A stretch of 64,000 bases of DNA from Actinotalea caeni (lineage in GTDB: Bacteria > Actinomycetota > Actinomycetes > Actinomycetales > Beutenbergiaceae). Positions 21,006 through 30,187 of this stretch are shown here, one piece after another; position 1 is the stretch's first letter; the number at the start of each line of letters is the position of its first letter. The position numbers and the translations under genes were made by a program. The stretch lies in NCBI RefSeq assembly GCF_009733795.1, contig NZ_WNXX01000004.1, positions 124,001-188,000 of the forward strand, read 5' to 3'. A model generated the notes under the pieces. It was not told the DNA's origin, searched no databases, and worked only from the letters and a program-made list of their open reading frames with translations.

Positions 21006-21296
21006 CACCTCACCGCTGAGCGCCGCGCGCTACCGGCCGGACCCACCGCCGTCCGCCCCCGCAGGCGCCCCACGCGGAGCGCACCGCTGACCGCGGTGCG
21101 TCGTCCGCGCGCACGGATCAACGGTGCCATCTCCGCCACACCAGCGGCGGGGCCGGTACCGCAACGCGCGCCGACCCACGGGTCCGACGCACGTACACCT
21201 CGTCGGCACCGACGTCGTCGCGGTTGAACCCACGCCTCTCCGGCGGCTGCGTCACGCACCGTCCGGCAACGAGGCACACCCAGATTGGAGACACGC

Positions 21297-22709
21297 ATGC
21301 GCAACAACAGATCACGACTGGCCATGGCGGGCGGCCTGCTGTCGCTCGCCCTGGTCGCCACCGCCTGCTCCGGCGGCTTCGGCGGCAACGCCGGCAACGG
21401 CGGCGGCGGGGGCGGCGGCGACAGCGGCAGCGGCTCGACGAACGACGGCGGCGGCACGAGCGGCGTCACCATCGACGTCATCGCCGTCAACCTCCCCGCG
21501 CAGGAGGACCTGGTGGCCATGACCGCCGAGCACTTCACGCCCGCGACCGGTATCACCGTGAACTTCACGCTGCTGCCGGAGAACGACGTCCGCGCGAAGA
21601 TCACGCAGGAGTTCTCCTCGCAGGCCGGTGTCTACGACGTGGCGACGCTGTCCAACTACGAGATCCCGTTCTACGCGGACAACGGCTGGGTCGTCCCGAT
21701 CGACGACTACCTCGCCCAGGACTCCGACTTCGAGCCGGAGGACATGCTGCCGTCGATGATGGCGTCGATGACAGGGTCCGACGGCAAGACCTACGGGATG
21801 CCCTTCGAGGGGCAGTCCTCCTTCACGATGTACCGCAAGAGCGTGTTCGACGAGCTCGGCCTGACGATGCCGTCGAACCCGACGTGGGACGAGGTCGCGG
21901 AGCTCGCGGCGACCATCGACGAGCAGACCGACATGGACGGCATCTGTCTGCGCGGTCTGCCGGGATGGGGCCAGCAGCTCGCCCCGCTCAACACGGTCAT
22001 CAATACCTTCGGCGGGACGTGGTTCGATGAGAACTGGGACGCGCAGCTCACCTCGCCCGAGACGGTCGAGGCCGTCGAGTTCTACGTGAACCTCATCCAG
22101 GAGCACGGCGAGCCGGGCGCTGCGCAGGCGGGCTTCGTCGAGTGCCTCAACCGCTTCATGCAGGGCGACGCCGCGATCTGGGTGGACGCGACGAACGCGG
22201 GTGGACCCGTGGAGGCGGCGGACTCGCCGATCGCCGGCGACATCGGCTACGCCCAGTCCCCCGTCAAGCTCACGGACGCCTCGGGCTGGCTCTGGACCTG
22301 GGCCTGGGGCATCCAGGCAGCGTCCACCGAGCAGGACGCGGCCTGGCAGTTCGTGTCCTGGGCGAGCTCTCGCGAGTACGAGGAGCTCATCGCTGAGAAG
22401 TACGACTGGTCGCGCGTGCCCTACGGCAAGCGCCAGTCCACGTTCGACAACCCCGCCTTCCAGGAGGGTGCCCCGTTCTACGAGGCCGCCATGGAGGCGA
22501 TCACCAGCGTCGACGCCGAAAACCCGGGTGTGCAGCCACGCCCGTACCCCGGTGTGCAGTTCGTCGGCATCCCTGAGTTCATCTCGCTCGGGACCACCGT
22601 GTCCGAGTACATCGCCTCTGCCATCGCCGGCAGCACCTCCGTGCAGGAGGCCCTCGAGGCGGCGCAGGTCGCCGCGCAAGAGGTCGGCGACAAGTACAAG
22701 AACAAGTAG
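21297..22709 (+). CDS. ABC transporter extracellular solute-binding protein (carbohydrate type)
   Basis: This 470-residue family-1 solute-binding protein has a lipoprotein signal with the lipobox LVATAC (Cys24). A flexible Gly/Ser-rich linker of about 35 residues follows, then the binding domains (EHFTPATGITVNFTLLPENDVRAKI and TYGMPFEGQSSFTMYRKSVFDELGL are typical). The ATG at 21297 is preferred because GGAG lies 8 bp upstream; a TTG 4 codons earlier overlaps that site. The gene opens the importer operon 291 bp after the amidase. The closest families bind sugars or sugar alcohols, and the ligand is unknown. Confidence 0.92.
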   Translation: MRNNRSRLAMAGGLLSLALVATACSGGFGGNAGNGGGGGGGDSGSGSTNDGGGTSGVTIDVIAVNLPAQEDLVAMTAEHFTPATGITVNFTLLPENDVRAKITQEFSSQAGVYDVATLSNYEIPFYADNGWVVPIDDYLAQDSDFEPEDMLPSMMASMTGSDGKTYGMPFEGQSSFTMYRKSVFDELGLTMPSNPTWDEVAELAATIDEQTDMDGICLRGLPGWGQQLAPLNTVINTFGGTWFDENWDAQLTSPETVEAVEFYVNLIQEHGEPGAAQAGFVECLNRFMQGDAAIWVDATNAGGPVEAADSPIAGDIGYAQSPVKLTDASGWLWTWAWGIQAASTEQDAAWQFVSWASSREYEELIAEKYDWSRVPYGKRQSTFDNPAFQEGAPFYEAAMEAITSVDAENPGVQPRPYPGVQFVGIPEFISLGTTVSEYIASAIAGSTSVQEALEAAQVAAQEVGDKYKNK

Positions 22710-22722
22710 GTCCGCCTCGGTG

Positions 22723-22756
22723 CCCGGTGGCCCGCGCGCGTGCGCGGGCCACCGGG
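22723..22756 (+). terminator. Perfect 15-bp hairpin after the solute-binding protein gene
   Basis: CCCGGTGGCCCGCGC (22723-22737) pairs completely with GCGCGGGCCACCGGG (22742-22756) around a 4-nt loop. It lies inside the operon, between binding-protein and permease genes. The likely role is an attenuator or 3' mRNA stabiliser that keeps binding-protein mRNA in excess over permease mRNA. Confidence 0.75.
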
Positions 22757-22787
22757 TCCGGCGACCTCAGCGAGCGAAGGACCATCC

Positions 22788-23762
22788 GTGACCACGACTC
22801 AGCACGCGTACCGGCCGGGCCCGGTACGGGATCGCCACCGGGCCAGCGTCGCCGCGCGCGACCAGCGGCCTGGCGCGCTGCGCAGGTGGAGCGTCCGCGC
22901 ACCACTGCTGCCGGCGCTCGTCTTCACCATCCTCTTCACCCAGCTCCCGTTCGTCGGGACGCTCGTCGTCTCGTTCATGGAGTGGAACAGCCTGTTCCCG
23001 AACGAGCGCGGGTTCACCGGCCTGTCCAACTACGCCAAGGTGCTCGCCGACACCGAGCTGCGCCACACGATCGTGTTCACGGTGCAGCTGACGGCGACGG
23101 TCGTCGTCGCCAGCATGGTTCTCGGCCTCGGCCTGGCGCTGCTCGTCAACGAGCGGTTCGTCGGACGCGGCGTCGTCCGCAGCCTTCTCGTGCTCCCGTT
23201 CCTCGTCGTCCCCGTGGCGGGCGCACTCTTCTGGAAGCACGCGATCCTCAACCCCACCTACGGTCTGATGAACGGGACGATCACCGCGATCTGGCGCGTG
23301 CTCGGCCTCGACTCGCCGCCGCAGCCGGACCTGCTGTCGACGGCGCCGCTGCTCGGCATCGCGCTGTCGCTCATCTGGCGGTGGACACCGTTCATGATGC
23401 TGATCCTCCTCGCTGGCCTGCAGTCGCGGCCGCCCGAGGTGATGGAGGCGGCAGCCGTCGACGGCGCGGGCGCCTGGACGTCGTTCAGGTACATGACGTT
23501 GCCGCACATGCGGCGGTACCTGGAGCTGGGAGGGCTGTTCGGAAGCATCTACCTGGTCCAGGAGTTCGACGCGATCTTCATGCTGACCGCGGGCGGGCTG
23601 GGGACCACGAACCTGCCCTACGCGGTCTACAAGACCTTCTACCTGGCGAACGACTACGGCCTGGCGTCGGCGCTCGGTGTCGTCGTCGTCGCCGGGACGT
23701 TCGTGATCGCGATGTTCACGCTGCGCGTGCTGCTGTCGCTGTTCAAGGACAGCGCCCGTTAG
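22788..23762 (+). CDS. ABC transporter permease (carbohydrate type, first subunit)
   Basis: This 324-residue protein has six predicted transmembrane helices and the MalF-type binding-protein-dependent permease signature. The EAA loop reads RPPEVMEAAAVDGAGAWTSFRYMTLPHM. The GTG at 22788 follows GAAGGACC. It forms the channel together with the next gene. No ATP-binding subunit is encoded in this operon, so a shared MsiK/UgpC-type ATPase elsewhere is expected, as is common in actinobacteria. Confidence 0.93.
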   Translation: MTTTQHAYRPGPVRDRHRASVAARDQRPGALRRWSVRAPLLPALVFTILFTQLPFVGTLVVSFMEWNSLFPNERGFTGLSNYAKVLADTELRHTIVFTVQLTATVVVASMVLGLGLALLVNERFVGRGVVRSLLVLPFLVVPVAGALFWKHAILNPTYGLMNGTITAIWRVLGLDSPPQPDLLSTAPLLGIALSLIWRWTPFMMLILLAGLQSRPPEVMEAAAVDGAGAWTSFRYMTLPHMRRYLELGGLFGSIYLVQEFDAIFMLTAGGLGTTNLPYAVYKTFYLANDYGLASALGVVVVAGTFVIAMFTLRVLLSLFKDSAR

Positions 23763-23779
23763 TCGATTGGAGTCCTGAC

Positions 23780-24655
23780 ATGTCTGCCTTCACCATGACG
23801 ACGGGCCGCGGGTCGCCGCGTCGCAGCCCTCGAGGAGCCGCCCGCCGCAGCGTGGTCACGGGCGTCGCGGCGTGGGTCGCGGCGCTGGTGTTCGTGGCGC
23901 CGATCCTGTGGATGGTGCTGACGGCGCTCCACTCGGAGACCGACGCCGCCTCCAACCCGCCGGCGATCTTCGCGCCGCTCACGCTCGACGGCTTCCGAGC
24001 CTTCTTCGGTGGTTCCGGGATCAGCCCCTGGCCACCGCTGCTCAACTCGTTGACGGCGTCGGTCCTGTCCGTCCTGCTCGTCCTCGTGCTGGCCTTCCCA
24101 GCCGCGTTCGCGCTCTCGATCCGACCTGTCGAGAAGTGGCGGGACGTGATGTTCTTCTTCCTCACCACGAAGATGCTGCCGATCGTCGCGGCGCTGCTAC
24201 CGCTGTACCTCTTCGCGAAGACGGTCGGTGCGCTCGACAACATCTTCATGCTCGCCGTCTTCTACACGGTGATGAACATCCCGATCGCCGTGTGGATGCT
24301 GCAGTCCTTCCTCACGGAGGTCCCGCGGGAGCTGATGGAGGCGGCACAGCTGGACGGTGCGCGGGTGCTGACGATCCTGCGGCGGGTCATCCTGCCTGTC
24401 GCCTCGCCGGGGATCGCGGCCACCGCGCTGATCTGCTTCATCTTCAGCTGGAACGATCTCCTGTTCGCGCGGGTGCTGACGGGAACGATCGCGAACACCG
24501 CTCCGGTGTTCCTCACCGGTTTCGTGTCGAGCCAGGGCCTGTTCCTGGCCACCGTGTCCGCGGGTGCGCTCGCGGTGTCGCTGCCCGTGATCGCCGTCGG
24601 CGTGGCCGCGCAGGATCGGCTGGTTCAGGGACTGACGTTCGGCGCGGTCAAGTAG
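23780..24655 (+). CDS. ABC transporter permease (carbohydrate type, second subunit)
   Basis: This 291-residue MalG/LacG-like permease has six membrane helices. The EAA loop is VPRELMEAAQLDGARVLTILRRVILP, and the FFLTTKMLPIVAALLPLYLFAKT region is common in polyol and sugar permeases. A TTGGAG ribosome binding site lies 8 bp before the ATG. It is the last gene before the 4.5-kb gene-free parS region; no clear terminator hairpin is seen right after it. Confidence 0.93.
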   Translation: MSAFTMTTGRGSPRRSPRGAARRSVVTGVAAWVAALVFVAPILWMVLTALHSETDAASNPPAIFAPLTLDGFRAFFGGSGISPWPPLLNSLTASVLSVLLVLVLAFPAAFALSIRPVEKWRDVMFFFLTTKMLPIVAALLPLYLFAKTVGALDNIFMLAVFYTVMNIPIAVWMLQSFLTEVPRELMEAAQLDGARVLTILRRVILPVASPGIAATALICFIFSWNDLLFARVLTGTIANTAPVFLTGFVSSQGLFLATVSAGALAVSLPVIAVGVAAQDRLVQGLTFGAVK

Positions 24656-25383
24656 CGGGAGCGGGCGCCCGAGTCGCGTCCAGGTCGGGCTGCGCCGAGA
24701 TCGGTCGGACGGGCGAGAGGTTCGAGGTGGCCGGCACCGCCTGGCGCGGGTCATCGGGCCCGGCAACCACCAAGTCGTACGGATGTTCGAGCAGGAGTTC
24801 GTCGTCCCCGCACCCAGCCGGGTGGTCGAACCGCTGCACGGCTGCCCCCGCGCGTGCCAAGGGGGTGCGCCGTCCGGCAGGGCGACGGCGGGCGGCGACG
24901 GTCGCGCAGCAGCGACAAGGTGGCTGGACGAGGCCACGGTGTCAGGGCGTCCTGCCCTGCGGTTCCGGGCTCTGGGCGGGCACGGGTGCGCCGGTAGCCC
25001 GACGGGCGAGGGAGCGTGGAGCGTGTGTCGTGGTGACGCCGACAGTGCAGAGAGCACGAGCGCGCGGCGCGGCGCGGCGGGCACGCCCCGGTGTCGTCGG
25101 CTGGTTCTCGCGCGGCCTGCTCGCCACGTCGGCGGTCGGGCGGCGACCGGGGCTCACCGCCCGACCCCATGGAGCGATGTCCGCCCGTGTGGGATGTCAC
25201 CGCACGATCGCGCTCGGACCGCGGCACGGGTGCAGCACGGCGCGAGGCGCTCTCCGAACGCTGAGGTGGTGCCAGCTGGCTATGTCGCAGGCGTGGATCG
25301 TCCTGGAAGCGAGGGCTGGTTGCGGAGCGCCGCGCGTACGAAGGTCCGTGCTGCTCCGTTGCTCTCCACGGATGCGTGGGGGT

Positions 25384-25397
25384 GTTTCACGTGGAAC
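25384..25397. promoter_or_regulatory. parS: Degenerate parS site
   Basis: GTTTCACGTGGAAC differs from the perfect 14-bp palindrome GTTTCACGTGAAAC in one base of the right half. It is the outermost of the six sites and may bind ParB more weakly. Confidence 0.8.
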
Positions 25398-25978
25398 GGC
25401 GCTTCGCGCACGCGCTGCCCGCGCACCCGATCGGCGCGCGGTCCTCGCCCCGCCGGCGCTTCGCGTCTCCGGTGGTCTACGCCGGTGGCGGTGTGTCGGA
25501 GCGATCGGTACCCGGCAGGCGGCCGGGCGTACCTCCGTGGGCACGCGATCGTGTGCGGTGGTGGGGCGACAGCCTGGCTCGGCGAGGACCGCGCTCGGCG
25601 TTCGGTGCGAAGGCACGACGTCGTGCCGTCCGCTGTCGGCGGCCTCGTCGGGTGACGGAAGAGCCGAGCTCGGTGCGGGGTCGGATAGCCAACGGCGGGT
25701 GCCCGAAGACTGTGGCCGCCGTCCGCTCGGCGTCAGCCTGCGCGTCGCGGACGACGGTGTTGGGCATGCGGCCACGGATCGTCAGCAGGGTCGGCAGACG
25801 CACGGTGACAGCGGCATCGGCGCGGCGCGATGCCGTCCTCGCCGCGACTGCGGTGAACGGCTGCGCACCGCGACGCGGCGGGCTAGGACTCTCTCGGCCC
25901 GCGAGGCGTGTGGGGCGCCGACCTCGCATCGCTCCGCTCGGTCGGGGTAGCCGCGGTGACCTGGAGATGGCGGGTCGC

Positions 25979-25992
25979 GTTTCACGTGAAAC
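25979..25992. promoter_or_regulatory. parS: parS site
   Basis: This is the perfect palindrome GTTTCACGTGAAAC, the conserved bacterial parS core. It should nucleate ParB, encoded about 4 kb downstream. Confidence 0.95.
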
Positions 25993-26044
25993 GGCACCTC
26001 GGCATGCTCCTCTCGACAGGACAGGCGCGCGGACGGTGCCTACC

Positions 26045-26070
26045 TGCTGGTGCTGGTGCTGGTGCTGGTG
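26045..26070. repeat. Hexamer tandem repeat (TGCTGG)4
   Basis: Four perfect TGCTGG copies plus two bases stand in the gene-free region between two parS sites. It is a short simple-sequence repeat that could vary in copy number. No function is evident. Confidence 0.8.
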
Positions 26071-26429
26071 CATGCCGTGGCGGCAGCGGGGGATCGCGCC
26101 CGTCCGCGTGCTCGCGAGGGGTTCGGTCATCCGTCATGTGTTGTCCGGGGGCGGGCATGGTGGTTCACCGACATGCCGGTCTTGCAGTCCTTCGAGCCGG
26201 CTACGAGTCGTTGCGGAGGCTGTGCCCGTGGGACGCCACCACCCAAGCGGCGGACGCGGAGTCGCGCTCGCAGGTCGAGACCCCTGACGGATCGCTCCGG
26301 TCCCGTGTGCCTCGGGGGGACACGGGCGGACGGTGCCGTGGGAGCTCACGACGGTGCTGCGGCAGCTCACGGAGCGCGGCGGTGAAGGAGCCGACACCGA
26401 CCTGGCCGGGCTCGCACGCCCGTGTCTCC

Positions 26430-26443
26430 GTTTCACGTGAAAC
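26430..26443. promoter_or_regulatory. parS: parS site
   Basis: Perfect GTTTCACGTGAAAC palindrome, 437 bp from the previous site. Confidence 0.95.
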
Positions 26444-27072
26444 GCGCCGAGACGAGTGCGCCGGTCGTCGGTTCAGCCGCTGGACCTCATTCACGGTCGC
26501 GGGGGACCGCCGCGAGGTGCACGCGGGTGGATGGATGCCGGCGGTCATCAGCCTGCACGGCTGCACACGTTGTCAGCGATCGACGGATCCCAGGCTCCGC
26601 GTGGCGCCCGAGGGCTCAGGTGAGCCACCTGTGGTCACGAGTGATACGCGTCCCGGGCCGGGGGAGCGGGTGGCCGCTCCCGCGGGTGCCGCGACGCCAA
26701 GGTCGGTGGGGCCGAGGACGGACCGGGCAGCCCTTGCGATCGACGCGGTGGGCTCTGGCCAGCGCCGGGGGCTGGGGCGTGGACGCCCGGGGTACGGCGG
26801 CACGTTCCGACCCCGGGAAGGGTGCGTCCGGGTGGCGTGCTCCCGAGTGCGAGCACGTGGGCGTGCCGGGGCGCCGAGGACGCGTCGCGACGTCGACGCC
26901 GGCATGCTGGTGGCGTGGGCCCAGGCGGGTTGTCCGGGCGGCCGCGGTCGTGCTGCAGAGTCTGCGCCGCGACGTGGCAGGTACCGGTGCCTCGAGGATG
27001 CCGCTGCCTGCGGCGTGCCCTCGAGCTGCGCGGCGCAGCGTCGAGCGGGTCGCCCGCGCGCCGATGCCGGAG

Positions 27073-27310
27073 TTGTCCACAGCTCCCAGGAGTCCTGTGG
27101 ACAGCTTTCGCCCTCTAGCTAGAACCCCGCGAGAGGAGTCGAGCTCGGCGTCGCGCGCGTGGGTCGTGCCGCGGCAGCTCAGTGCTGGCGCGGGAAACTG
27201 GCACTCGGTGGGCTGCGCGGCAGGTTGGTCGAGCAGGGTAAGCCGTGGCGGACCGAGCGTCCCCGGTCCACTGGTCAGGCGAGACTGTGGACAAGACGAG
27301 GTTATGCACA
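27073..27310. other. DnaA-box cluster inside the parS region
   Basis: Four DnaA-box-like 9-mers lie within 240 bp. They are a perfect TTGTCCACA (27073-27081), the complement of CTGTCCACA (27096-27104), the complement of a second perfect TTGTCCACA (27286-27294), and TTATGCACA (27302-27310). The first two form an inverted repeat TGTCCACAG...CTGTGGACA (27074-27082 and 27095-27103). The cluster is about 14 kb from oriC and lies between parS sites. It may act as a DnaA-titrating or origin-linked site. Confidence 0.6.
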
Positions 27311-27435
27311 GGGGGTGCACAAGCCAGGATGCAGGGACCGCGGACGTGTGTCGAGCCGGGAACCGTCGACGTGAGCTCGCTGTGCCGGCGGGCTGCTCGC
27401 GGCGGACGGAGCGGGGCGGTGTGGCTGTCATGTCC

Positions 27436-27449
27436 GTTTCACGTGAAAC
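27436..27449. promoter_or_regulatory. parS: parS site
   Basis: Perfect GTTTCACGTGAAAC palindrome, 126 bp after the DnaA-box cluster. Confidence 0.95.
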
Positions 27450-27525
27450 GCCCCGCGCGCGGCTGCACTGGCCGACCCGACCGATCAGGTGAGCCCGGGG
27501 CCCGGGTGGGCGGGACCATCAACCG

Positions 27526-27636
27526 GTGCCGGGTGGTGGCTCCGGACGGGGGTGTGCCGGGTGGTGGTTCCGGACGGGGTGTGCCGGGTGGCGGGCTCCG
27601 GACGGGGTGTGCCAGGTGGCGGGTTCCGGGCGGGCC
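27526..27636. repeat. 27-28-bp tandem repeat, four copies
   Basis: Units begin at 27526, 27554, 27581 and 27609, each starting GTGCCGGGTGG or a close variant and running through TCCGGACGGGG. Copies differ at several positions, the last one most. The array lies between two parS sites. Both strands read as low-complexity peptide, so it is best viewed as a non-coding minisatellite. Confidence 0.85.
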
Positions 27637-27721
27637 GCGCCGATGGCGGCTCCGGGGGTGCCGTCTCGTGCGATCGGGGGTTCTGCTGTGACACCGCTTG
27701 CGGCGAGCCTCGCGATTCATG

Positions 27722-27735
27722 GTTTCACGTGAAAC
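27722..27735. promoter_or_regulatory. parS: parS site
   Basis: Perfect GTTTCACGTGAAAC palindrome, 286 bp from the previous site. Confidence 0.95.
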
Positions 27736-27857
27736 GCCCGCGTGTCCGGCCTGGCCATCAGACGGTGCTGACGACCTCGCGGTCGCGGAAGCCGTCGAGC
27801 GCCTTTGTCGATTGGTGGTGCGGCTGGGACGGTGACGCCGCTCGCGACAAATGCGCC

Positions 27858-27871
27858 GTTTCACGTGAAAC
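27858..27871. promoter_or_regulatory. parS: parS site closest to parA
   Basis: Perfect GTTTCACGTGAAAC palindrome. This and the two preceding sites make the densest parS cluster (three in 436 bp), 1.3 kb upstream of parA. Confidence 0.95.
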
Positions 27872-28346
27872 TCAACCACGGGGATGATGAAGACCCGTTC
27901 CCATCTGCGGGGCCATTCACGGCGACGGCCGCACACCGGCCGTCGGCGGGAGACGGCGCACTGTGCTGCGGTGCCGGTCGGCACGACACGATGCGAGACG
28001 CGGGTTCCTGTCCCCGGATCGTGCATGGCTCGACGCGAAGCTACGACGCAGGCGGTCGGCAAGACTGCTGACCGCCGGCGTGATCGCGGGCTGCTGTGGT
28101 GCCGAGATCTCGATCCAGCCCGGCAGCACGGGCATCGCACGCTGCCACCTCGGTCGGGAGCCCGCACCGGTCGACGGATTCGTGAGACCTCGTGCGCCTG
28201 GGCACCGAGCGGTCGGTGTCGGAGTGAGGCACGGACGTACGGCGGCGACGCGACGCCGCGCCAGAGCGCGATCTGTCGATCTGGGACGTGACGGCGTCGC
28301 CCTGCCTGCGGGTCGGTCGGCGACGTCGCGCGATGGGGGCTCGTAG

Positions 28347-28640
28347 AGCGCAGTCGACGTCGCCCTCGAGCACCTGTCCGGCCAATACCCCTCGCCGCTG
28401 GTCCTGGCCGAGGGTCTGCGGCACTGCGCAGGGGCGTGGCGCGGCGGACGTGGCCGAGTCCGTCGGCACCACCAGCAGGAGTGGCCCGGCAGCTCCCGCG
28501 CCGCGATCGTGTGGCGGCGGCCCGGCCTGGCCGGGTCGATGGACGGCGCCCATGACCTCGTGCGTGACCTGGGCGCCGGGCCCCTCCTGCGCGCCGGCCG
28601 CGAGATCGTACGGACCGGCGGCGAGAACGCGCGACCCCGC
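28347..28640 (+). pseudogene. Possible decayed coding remnant
   Basis: After a TAG at 28344, one plus-strand frame is open for about 100 codons. Its third positions are clearly richer in G and C than the flanks, and it gives a protein-like stretch (VDVALEHLSGQYPSPLVLAE, later GAHDLVRDLGAGPLLRAGRE). There is no convincing start codon or ribosome binding site, the composition becomes random after about 28640, and I recognise no family. It could be the remnant of a gene formerly upstream of parA, or chance. Confidence 0.25.
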
Positions 28641-29155
28641 CAGCAGCCCGCACTCGCCTCGCAGGCATCCGTGCGTCGTCCATCGCGTCCGGCAGCCGGC
28701 GAACCGGTCGCGGTGCGTCGGAGGCGTGGGGGAGGAGCCGGTGCTCGATCGTCGCCTGCGCCACTCAGGGGGCCCGTCTTGTCACCCTGCCCGCCCGGAT
28801 GTCGCCCTCGCGACCGCCGGCTCTGTCCCGGCAAGGCGATTCGTCCTGGACCTCCCATCGTTGCCGTGGGCACGGCCGTCTGCACGCCGACGCGCGCCGA
28901 CGCGCGCCGGCGTCGCGCCGCACGGCACGGTGACTTCAACACGCCACCGCGAGAGTGCACTACATCTGTCGTGCCGCGGTCGGCGCGCGCACACCCTTCC
29001 CACCCCGGCACACGGCCATCCGCCTCCCGGTCACACCCCGCACGCGCTGCCGCGGCTGGAGTAGCGTCGATCACGCCAATGAGGAGGTACGTGCCGAAGG
29101 CGGTACGCCCACCTCGGTCGTAGGCTGTGGTGACTCCACGACCGACTAGGAACCG

Positions 29156-30187
29156 ATGCATCCCGAGACCCCGCTCGACGCCAACCGTCAGGCCCGTCTG
29201 GAAGTGATTCCGCAGGTCGACGACTCGACGCCGTTGCTGGCCGAGCTCGCTGACGAAGCACGCCGACGGGTCGCGCTGCACGGCCACACCTTCGTCCGTC
29301 CCGAGCAGACCCGGGTGTTCACCGTCGCCAACCAGAAGGGTGGCGTCGGGAAGACGACGACGGCGGTCAACCTCGCCGCCGCGCTCGCCTCCGCCGGTCT
29401 GCAGGTCCTCGTCATCGACAACGACCCGCAGGGCAACGCGTCCACCGCGCTGGGCGTCGAGCACCGGGTGGGGACGCCGTCGACCTACGACGTCCTCATC
29501 AACGAGGTGCCGATGGCCGACGTCGCGGTGCCCTCGAGCGCGTTCCCCAACCTCGTGGTCGTGCCTGCCACGATCGACCTGTCGGGCGCCGAGATCGAGC
29601 TGGTCTCGATGGTCGCCCGCGAGAACCGGCTGCGCAACGCGCTCGCGGAGTACCTGCGCCACCGGGTCCGCGAGGGGCAGCCGCGCGTCGACTACGTCTT
29701 CATCGACTGCCCGCCGAGCCTGGGGCTGCTCACCGTCAACGCGTTCGTCGCCGCGCGCGAGGTGCTGATCCCCATCCAGACCGAGTACTACGCGCTCGAG
29801 GGCCTCGGTCAGCTCCTCAACAGCATCGAGCTGATCCGCGCCCACCTCAACCCCGCGCTGCACGTCTCGACGATCCTGCTGACGATGTTCGACGCCCGTA
29901 CCAACCTCGCACGTGAGGTCGCGGACGAGGTGCGCACCCACTTCCCGGACCAGACGCTGCGCACCACCGTGCCGCGCTCGGTCCGCATCTCCGAGGCGCC
30001 GGGCCACGGGCAGACCGTGCTGACCTACGATCCGGGGTCGAGCGGTGCGCTCACCTACCGCGAGGCCGCGCGCGAGCTCAACGAGCGGTCGCCGCGGGCG
30101 CAGGAGAGCAGCACCGGTCAGGGCCAGGCGGCCACCGAGCAGGCAGGCGCCGCCGAGGCGACCGGCGATGGAGGAACAGACGCATGA
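29156..30187 (+). CDS. parA: Chromosome partitioning ATPase ParA
   Basis: This 343-residue Walker-type ATPase has the deviant Walker A KGGVGKTT at residues 61-68, Walker A' (VLVIDNDPQGN) and Walker B (VFIDCPPSLG). A 50-residue N-terminal extension and an acidic, Gln/Ala-rich C-terminal tail frame the core. It binds DNA non-specifically as an ATP dimer and moves ParB-parS complexes, segregating the origin region. The ATG at 29156 follows TAGGAA. The stop overlaps the parB start by 4 bp. Confidence 0.97.
   Translation: MHPETPLDANRQARLEVIPQVDDSTPLLAELADEARRRVALHGHTFVRPEQTRVFTVANQKGGVGKTTTAVNLAAALASAGLQVLVIDNDPQGNASTALGVEHRVGTPSTYDVLINEVPMADVAVPSSAFPNLVVVPATIDLSGAEIELVSMVARENRLRNALAEYLRHRVREGQPRVDYVFIDCPPSLGLLTVNAFVAAREVLIPIQTEYYALEGLGQLLNSIELIRAHLNPALHVSTILLTMFDARTNLAREVADEVRTHFPDQTLRTTVPRSVRISEAPGHGQTVLTYDPGSSGALTYREAARELNERSPRAQESSTGQGQAATEQAGAAEATGDGGTDA

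Larger units (their letters stand above)
24656..29155. other. 4.5-kb gene-free centromere-like region upstream of parA
   Basis: No frame here has both a recognisable product and coding-like base use. The long open frames encode Arg/Pro/Ser-rich nonsense, as expected in random GC-rich DNA. Third positions are less GC-biased than in neighbouring genes. The region contains all six parS-like palindromes of the window, DnaA-box-like sequences, a minisatellite and short hexamer repeats. Its most likely function is the chromosomal partition site bound by ParB. A short stretch (28347-28640) keeps coding-like composition. Confidence 0.75.

Noticed and set aside
18522-24655. Insertion sequence or prophage carrying the catabolic module
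   Set aside because: No transposase, integrase, terminal inverted repeats or tRNA-flanked direct repeats were found.
23872-25950. 692-codon plus-strand frame running out of the permease into the gene-free region
   Set aside because: The first part lies in the wrong frame of the permease, and the rest has no codon bias or recognisable sequence.
27439-28764. 441-codon minus-strand frame across the parS region
   Set aside because: Arg/Pro/Thr-rich translation that includes the tandem repeat and reads through parS palindromes as FHVKR; not a protein.
29925-29935. Additional parS sites at CACGTGA sequences in genes
   Set aside because: They lack the flanking GTTT/AAAC halves of the palindrome.
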